From an uncultured Anaerolineae bacterium (GTDB taxonomy: Bacteria; Chloroflexota; Anaerolineae; J036; Brachytrichaceae), in assembly GCA_937959265.1 (NCBI GenBank), contig CALGMA010000009.1, positions 1-64,000 of the forward strand: a stretch of 64,000 bases of DNA. Reading direction: 5' to 3'. Each line of letters begins with the position of its first letter. Position 1 is the first letter of the stretch. The notes beneath the pieces were generated by a model. It was not told the DNA's origin, made no database searches, and was given only the letters and a program-made list of their open reading frames with translations. Below, piece after piece: positions 59,380 to 64,000 of this stretch. Made by a program: the position numbers and the translations under genes.

Positions 59380-60063
59380 ATGACCATACGCGCGACAGAA
59401 GCGTTGCCTGCGCTGCAGCAGATGGCTGCTCGCGCTAATCTGCCCGACCGCGTCGTGGATGCGCTGGCAGCGATCGCGGTGATCCGAAAAGTCGCGGCGG
59501 GCACCGTCATTCAGCTCGAAGGAGATGAAGCTGAGGCGATGTATGTGGTGCTGAGCGGCCGCGTCAAAGTTGTCCGCGCGGCGTCGAACGGGCGTGAGCA
59601 AGTGCTGCACGTCGCCGGCCCCTGGGATCACATCAACCTGGTGCCGGTGCTCGATGGCGGGCCGAACCCGGCCACCGTGCAGGCGCTGACCGACACCGTG
59701 CTGGCCGCCATGCCCTGCGAGCCGCTGCGCCGATTGATGATGCGTGAGCCGGAGTTCACGATGGCACTGCTGAAGGACCTGGCCCGGCGTCAACGCCACC
59801 TGGTAACGCTGGTGGATGAGCTGGCGCTGCACTGTGTGCAAGGTCGGCTCGCTCGCCTGTTGCTTGCTCGCGCCGAGGCCGCTGAACGCGGCGAAGCCTT
59901 GATGCCGCTCACCCAGGCCGAGATGGCCAGCCAGATCGGCACAGTGCGCGAGATGGTCAGCCGCACGCTTCGCAACTTCGAGGAACTTGGCTTGATCGCT
60001 ACCGAGCGTGGCGTCATCGTGATCAAAGATCGCGCAGGGTTGGCGGAGAAGGCAGAGGAATAA
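59380..60063 (+). CDS. CRP/FNR-family transcriptional regulator
   Basis: 227 residues from ATG 59380. An N-terminal cyclic-nucleotide-binding-like barrel (IRKVAAGTVIQLEGDEAEAM then YVVLSGRVKVV) and a C-terminal winged helix (LTQAEMASQIGTVREMVSRT). The N-terminal cysteines needed for an FNR iron-sulfur cluster are absent, so it is closer to Dnr/Nnr or CRP types, which sense nitric oxide or ligands. Divergent from the ferredoxin-membrane protein operon, which it likely controls. Confidence 0.85.
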   Translation: MTIRATEALPALQQMAARANLPDRVVDALAAIAVIRKVAAGTVIQLEGDEAEAMYVVLSGRVKVVRAASNGREQVLHVAGPWDHINLVPVLDGGPNPATVQALTDTVLAAMPCEPLRRLMMREPEFTMALLKDLARRQRHLVTLVDELALHCVQGRLARLLLARAEAAERGEALMPLTQAEMASQIGTVREMVSRTLRNFEELGLIATERGVIVIKDRAGLAEKAEE

Positions 60064-60066
60064 ATG

Positions 60067-61533
<1,467 letters not shown>

Positions 61534-61542
61534 GTGTGGCGT

Positions 61543-62466
61543 TCAGCTAACATCTTGCCCTGCGGCGCTCGTTCCCGTCAGCATCTCCATCAATCGAATC
61601 AAGATCGAGTCATCCAGGTGCGACCACCCCTGCGCCGCGGCGAGATGGTAGAGCTGCTGCGTCAATCCGCCCAGCACCAGCGGATGCCGGGCGGCATTCG
61701 CCTCGCCCATCACGATGCCGACATCTTTGACCAGGATGCTGAGCGCGCTCTTCGGTGGTTCGAATTCGCGCTCAATCATGCGCGCGCCGCGATTCTGGAA
61801 CATCCAACTGTTGCCGGCGCTGTTGCCGATCACCTCGAAGACCAGCTTCGCATCCAACCCGAGCTTCTGGGCGAAGACCAGCGCCTCAGCGGCCGCGGCA
61901 TTGTGGATGCACACCAGCAACTGGTTGATCATTTTCATCGCCTGTCCATCGCCGGGGCGTTCGCCGATGTGATAGATGTTTTTACCCATCGCGCGCAGCA
62001 CGGGTAGGTGCGCCTCTAGTACTTCTGCCGGCGCGCCGACCATGATGCTGAGCGTGGCTTGTTGTGCGCCGATCTCGCCGCCGCTCACTGGTGCGTCTAT
62101 GTAGCGCAGGCCGCGCTCGGCCAGCTGCGCCGTGATCTCGATTACCGCTGCGCGGCTCATCGTGCTCATGCCGATCACCGTGGCGTTGGGTGCGAGCGCT
62201 GCCGCGGCGCTTCCTTCGCCGAAGAGCACGTCGCGCGTCTGGGCGTCGTTCACCACCATCGCGATCAACACGTCGGCGCCGCGCGCAGCGTCCGCCGGGT
62301 TAGCCGCTGGTGTTACGCCGAATGCAGCGACGGCTTCCATCGCGGCGGGGTTAACGTCGAAGCCGCGCACCGGGAAGCCGGCGCGCACCAGGTTGATCGC
62401 CATCGGCCGGCCCATCACGCCCAGTCCGATGAAGGCGATGTGCTTTTGAGAGGAGTCGGTTTGCAT
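61543..62466 (-). CDS. NAD(P)-dependent 3-hydroxyisobutyrate dehydrogenase-type oxidoreductase
   Basis: 307 residues. Rossmann motif IAFIGLGVMGRPMAINLVRA, substrate motif DAPVSGGEIGAQQATLSIMV, and the catalytic Lys in GQAMKMINQLLVCI. The family includes 3-hydroxyisobutyrate, tartronate semialdehyde and related beta-hydroxyacid dehydrogenases. Sequence does not single out one. It follows a VOC protein by 29 bp and precedes glgA by 9 bp on the same strand. Confidence 0.85.
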   Translation of the reverse strand: MQTDSSQKHIAFIGLGVMGRPMAINLVRAGFPVRGFDVNPAAMEAVAAFGVTPAANPADAARGADVLIAMVVNDAQTRDVLFGEGSAAAALAPNATVIGMSTMSRAAVIEITAQLAERGLRYIDAPVSGGEIGAQQATLSIMVGAPAEVLEAHLPVLRAMGKNIYHIGERPGDGQAMKMINQLLVCIHNAAAAEALVFAQKLGLDAKLVFEVIGNSAGNSWMFQNRGARMIEREFEPPKSALSILVKDVGIVMGEANAARHPLVLGGLTQQLYHLAAAQGWSHLDDSILIRLMEMLTGTSAAGQDVS

Positions 62467-62495
62467 TTGTTGGAGGCGTATGTGGCGAGTGACCG

Positions 62496-62990
62496 TTACC
62501 CGCGCGCAGATCCAGCTTCCGGCTGCGGGGGTGGCTGCAACAGCTCCAGCGTGATGCCGTTGCAATCGAGGAAGTAGATCGCATAGCCACCTTTGTTCAC
62601 ACCGTGCTCGATGGCCACCGGTTTATCGGCCTTGAAGCGCACCCCCAGCGCCTTCATGCGCTCGAACTCCTTGTGAATGTCGTCCACGATGAATGCCCAG
62701 TGGCCGTTGCCGATGTGATTGGTCGAGAGATCAAGGTCATCGCGGCCGTGGGGATGGACGTATTCCACCAGCTCGATATGGTGGTTGGCGCGTTCGGCGA
62801 GTGGCTGGCCCGGCACGCGCAATTGCGCCACCTTGAGATGGGCACCGGGGAAAGCCACCAGGCGGGCGGTGTATTCGTTGTGCTGCTCTTGCCCGCGAAA
62901 GTACTCCAGTCCGAGCACTTCGGTGTACCACTTGACCGACTCTTCGAGGTTCCGAACGGTGAACGAGACGTGGAAGATGCCTTGGATCAT
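62496..62990 (-). CDS. VOC-family (glyoxalase-like) protein
   Basis: 164 residues. Two beta-alpha-beta-beta-beta modules; FHVSFTVRNLEESVKWYTEV, HHIELVEYVHPHG, HWAFIVDDIHKEFERMKALG and AIYFLDCNGITLELLQP supply the expected His/Glu metal ligands. Function may be a lyase, isomerase or dioxygenase. Co-oriented with a dehydrogenase and with pyruvate dehydrogenase E1 beta. Confidence 0.82.
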   Translation of the reverse strand: MIQGIFHVSFTVRNLEESVKWYTEVLGLEYFRGQEQHNEYTARLVAFPGAHLKVAQLRVPGQPLAERANHHIELVEYVHPHGRDDLDLSTNHIGNGHWAFIVDDIHKEFERMKALGVRFKADKPVAIEHGVNKGGYAIYFLDCNGITLELLQPPPQPEAGSARG

Positions 62991-63012
62991 AGATTTATTC
63001 TGTCTATTCCAT

Positions 63013-63993
63013 TCATCCGCGCATCAGCCGCAATGCGCCGCGCACAATAGCGCTGGGCTGCGGCAGCACGGCTTCTTCGAGTGTCTTGGAGACATGGATC
63101 GGCACGTCCAGGCCGGCTACCCGCACAATCGGCGCATCGAGTTCGTCGAACGCCGTCTCCATCACGCGCATAGCAATCTCTGCGCCGACGCCGCACGAAG
63201 CGTGGGACTCGTGGGTGATGAGCAGGCGATGGGTCTTGCGGAGCGATTGGACGATGGTCGCAACGTCCATCGGCACGGTGCAGCGCAAGTCAATCACCTC
63301 GGCGGAGATGCCATGCTCCTGCTGCAACGTCTCGGCGGCTTCGAGCGCGAACAACAACTGACGCGAATAGCCGACGATGGTGAGGTCGCTGCCTTCGCGC
63401 TTCACATCGGCCACGCCGAGCGGGATGGTGTATTCGCCATCCGGCACCGGCCCTTTGGTGTTGTAGAGCAGCTTGTGCTCGATGAACATGACCGGGTTCT
63501 CGTCGCGCAAGGCGCTCTTGAGCAGCCCTTTGGCGTCGGCCGGCGTGGCCGGTAGGATGACCTTAAAGCCGGGGATATGAGTGAACAGCGCCTCGAAGCT
63601 CTGCGAGTGTTGTGCGCCGTTGCCCCGCCCGCCGCCTTGTTGCGCGCGGATGACCATCGGCACCTTCACGCGACCGCCGCTCATGGCGCGCATCTTCGCC
63701 GCCTGGTTCCAGATCGAATCGGCGGCGACCAGCGCAAAGTCCATGAACATCAGCTCGGGCACGGGCCGTTTGCCGGTCATGGCCAAGCCCACGCCCATGC
63801 CGATGAAGCCGGCCTCGCTGATGGGCGTGTCGCGCACGCGCTCCGGGCCGAACCGGGCCAACAGGCCTTCGGTCACCCGAAAGACGCCGCCGTAGGCGCC
63901 AATGTCTTCGCCCATCAGGATGATGCTGGGGTCGCGCTCCATCTCTTCGGTGAGCGCTTCGCGCAATGCCTGAGTGTAAGTCAGCTCTCGCAT
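63013..63993 (-). CDS. Pyruvate (2-oxo acid) dehydrogenase E1 component, beta subunit
   Basis: 326 residues, complete. MRELTYTQALREALTEEMER, LMGEDIGAYGGVFRVTEGLL, DTPISEAGFIGMGVGLAMTG, HSQSFEALFTHIPGFKVILP and VIDLRCTVPMDVATIVQSLR are standard for the beta chain of the TPP-dependent E1 heterotetramer. An alpha subunit is expected to the right of the window. Pyruvate, acetoin or branched-chain 2-oxo acid specificity cannot be told from this subunit alone. The lpdA gene at 21386 could provide E3. Confidence 0.9.
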   Translation of the reverse strand: MRELTYTQALREALTEEMERDPSIILMGEDIGAYGGVFRVTEGLLARFGPERVRDTPISEAGFIGMGVGLAMTGKRPVPELMFMDFALVAADSIWNQAAKMRAMSGGRVKVPMVIRAQQGGGRGNGAQHSQSFEALFTHIPGFKVILPATPADAKGLLKSALRDENPVMFIEHKLLYNTKGPVPDGEYTIPLGVADVKREGSDLTIVGYSRQLLFALEAAETLQQEHGISAEVIDLRCTVPMDVATIVQSLRKTHRLLITHESHASCGVGAEIAMRVMETAFDELDAPIVRVAGLDVPIHVSKTLEEAVLPQPSAIVRGALRLMRG

Positions 63994-64000
63994 GGTGTTG

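Overview
The window is a high-GC bacterial chromosome segment, most likely from a Chloroflexota member (Anaerolineae-like). I infer this from the mix of genes: F420-type luciferase-like oxidoreductase, MalT-like LuxR regulator, Thr/Pro-rich secreted proteins, a TgpA-like transglutaminase protein, a YprB-type exonuclease with helical repeats, and yeast-type cytosine deaminase. No rRNA or tRNA was seen, so the assignment rests on gene content only.

Layout. (1) 1-4.2 kb is the 3' end of an RHS polymorphic-toxin locus. It holds the C-terminal tip of a main rhs gene with a candidate immunity gene, then an orphan rhs tip with a candidate HEAT-like immunity gene, then truncated rhs scars. (2) 4.2-6.9 kb has a large MalT/LuxR regulator and a small conserved protein. 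(3) 6.85-18.3 kb is a sulfate-ester region: formylglycine-generating enzyme, arylsulfatase with a CxPxR site, a BASS-family transporter, two SulP transporters and DUF1254/DUF1214 proteins. Several accessory genes here are frameshifted, and a remnant of a second sulfatase and a second DUF1214 copy points to a duplicated module. (4) 18.3-20.0 kb holds a decayed IS630-type element and another rhs scar. (5) 20-26.4 kb carries a YprB-like exonuclease, dihydrolipoyl dehydrogenase, a transglutaminase-domain membrane protein and a Gfo/Idh/MocA oxidoreductase. (6) 26.4-28.5 kb is a small island: a degenerate receiver-only regulator, gene fragments, a secreted protein and an IS982 remnant.

(7) 28.5-34.8 kb (minus strand) is a BMP-type nucleoside/nucleobase ABC transporter followed by an Fcy1-like deaminase and a luciferase-like monooxygenase, probably one salvage operon. 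(8) 35-41.2 kb has two paralogous secreted SH3b proteins, each with three tandem beta repeats, on either side of a 1199-residue lipoprotein hydrolase. (9) 41.4-45.6 kb is a complete potABCD-type polyamine/spermidine ABC operon. (10) 45.7-56.5 kb carries a metallophosphoesterase, a CARDB/PA14 surface protein, a methyltransferase, an orphan histidine kinase, a MalY/PatB-type aminotransferase, HU, a TctA-like permease, a conserved hypothetical and an atypical pyruvate kinase. (11) 56.6-60.1 kb is a compact redox cluster: cupin, large polytopic membrane protein, two small paralogous membrane proteins and a ferredoxin, divergent from a CRP/FNR regulator. (12) 60.1-64 kb has glycogen synthase, a 3-hydroxyisobutyrate-dehydrogenase-type enzyme, a VOC protein and pyruvate dehydrogenase E1 beta on one strand.

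The observations I consider most worth following are the redox cluster at 56.6-60.1 kb, the decayed duplicate sulfatase/SulP module with slippage-type lesions, the rhs tip cassettes, the transporter-deaminase operon, and the hydrolase flanked by SH3b repeat proteins.
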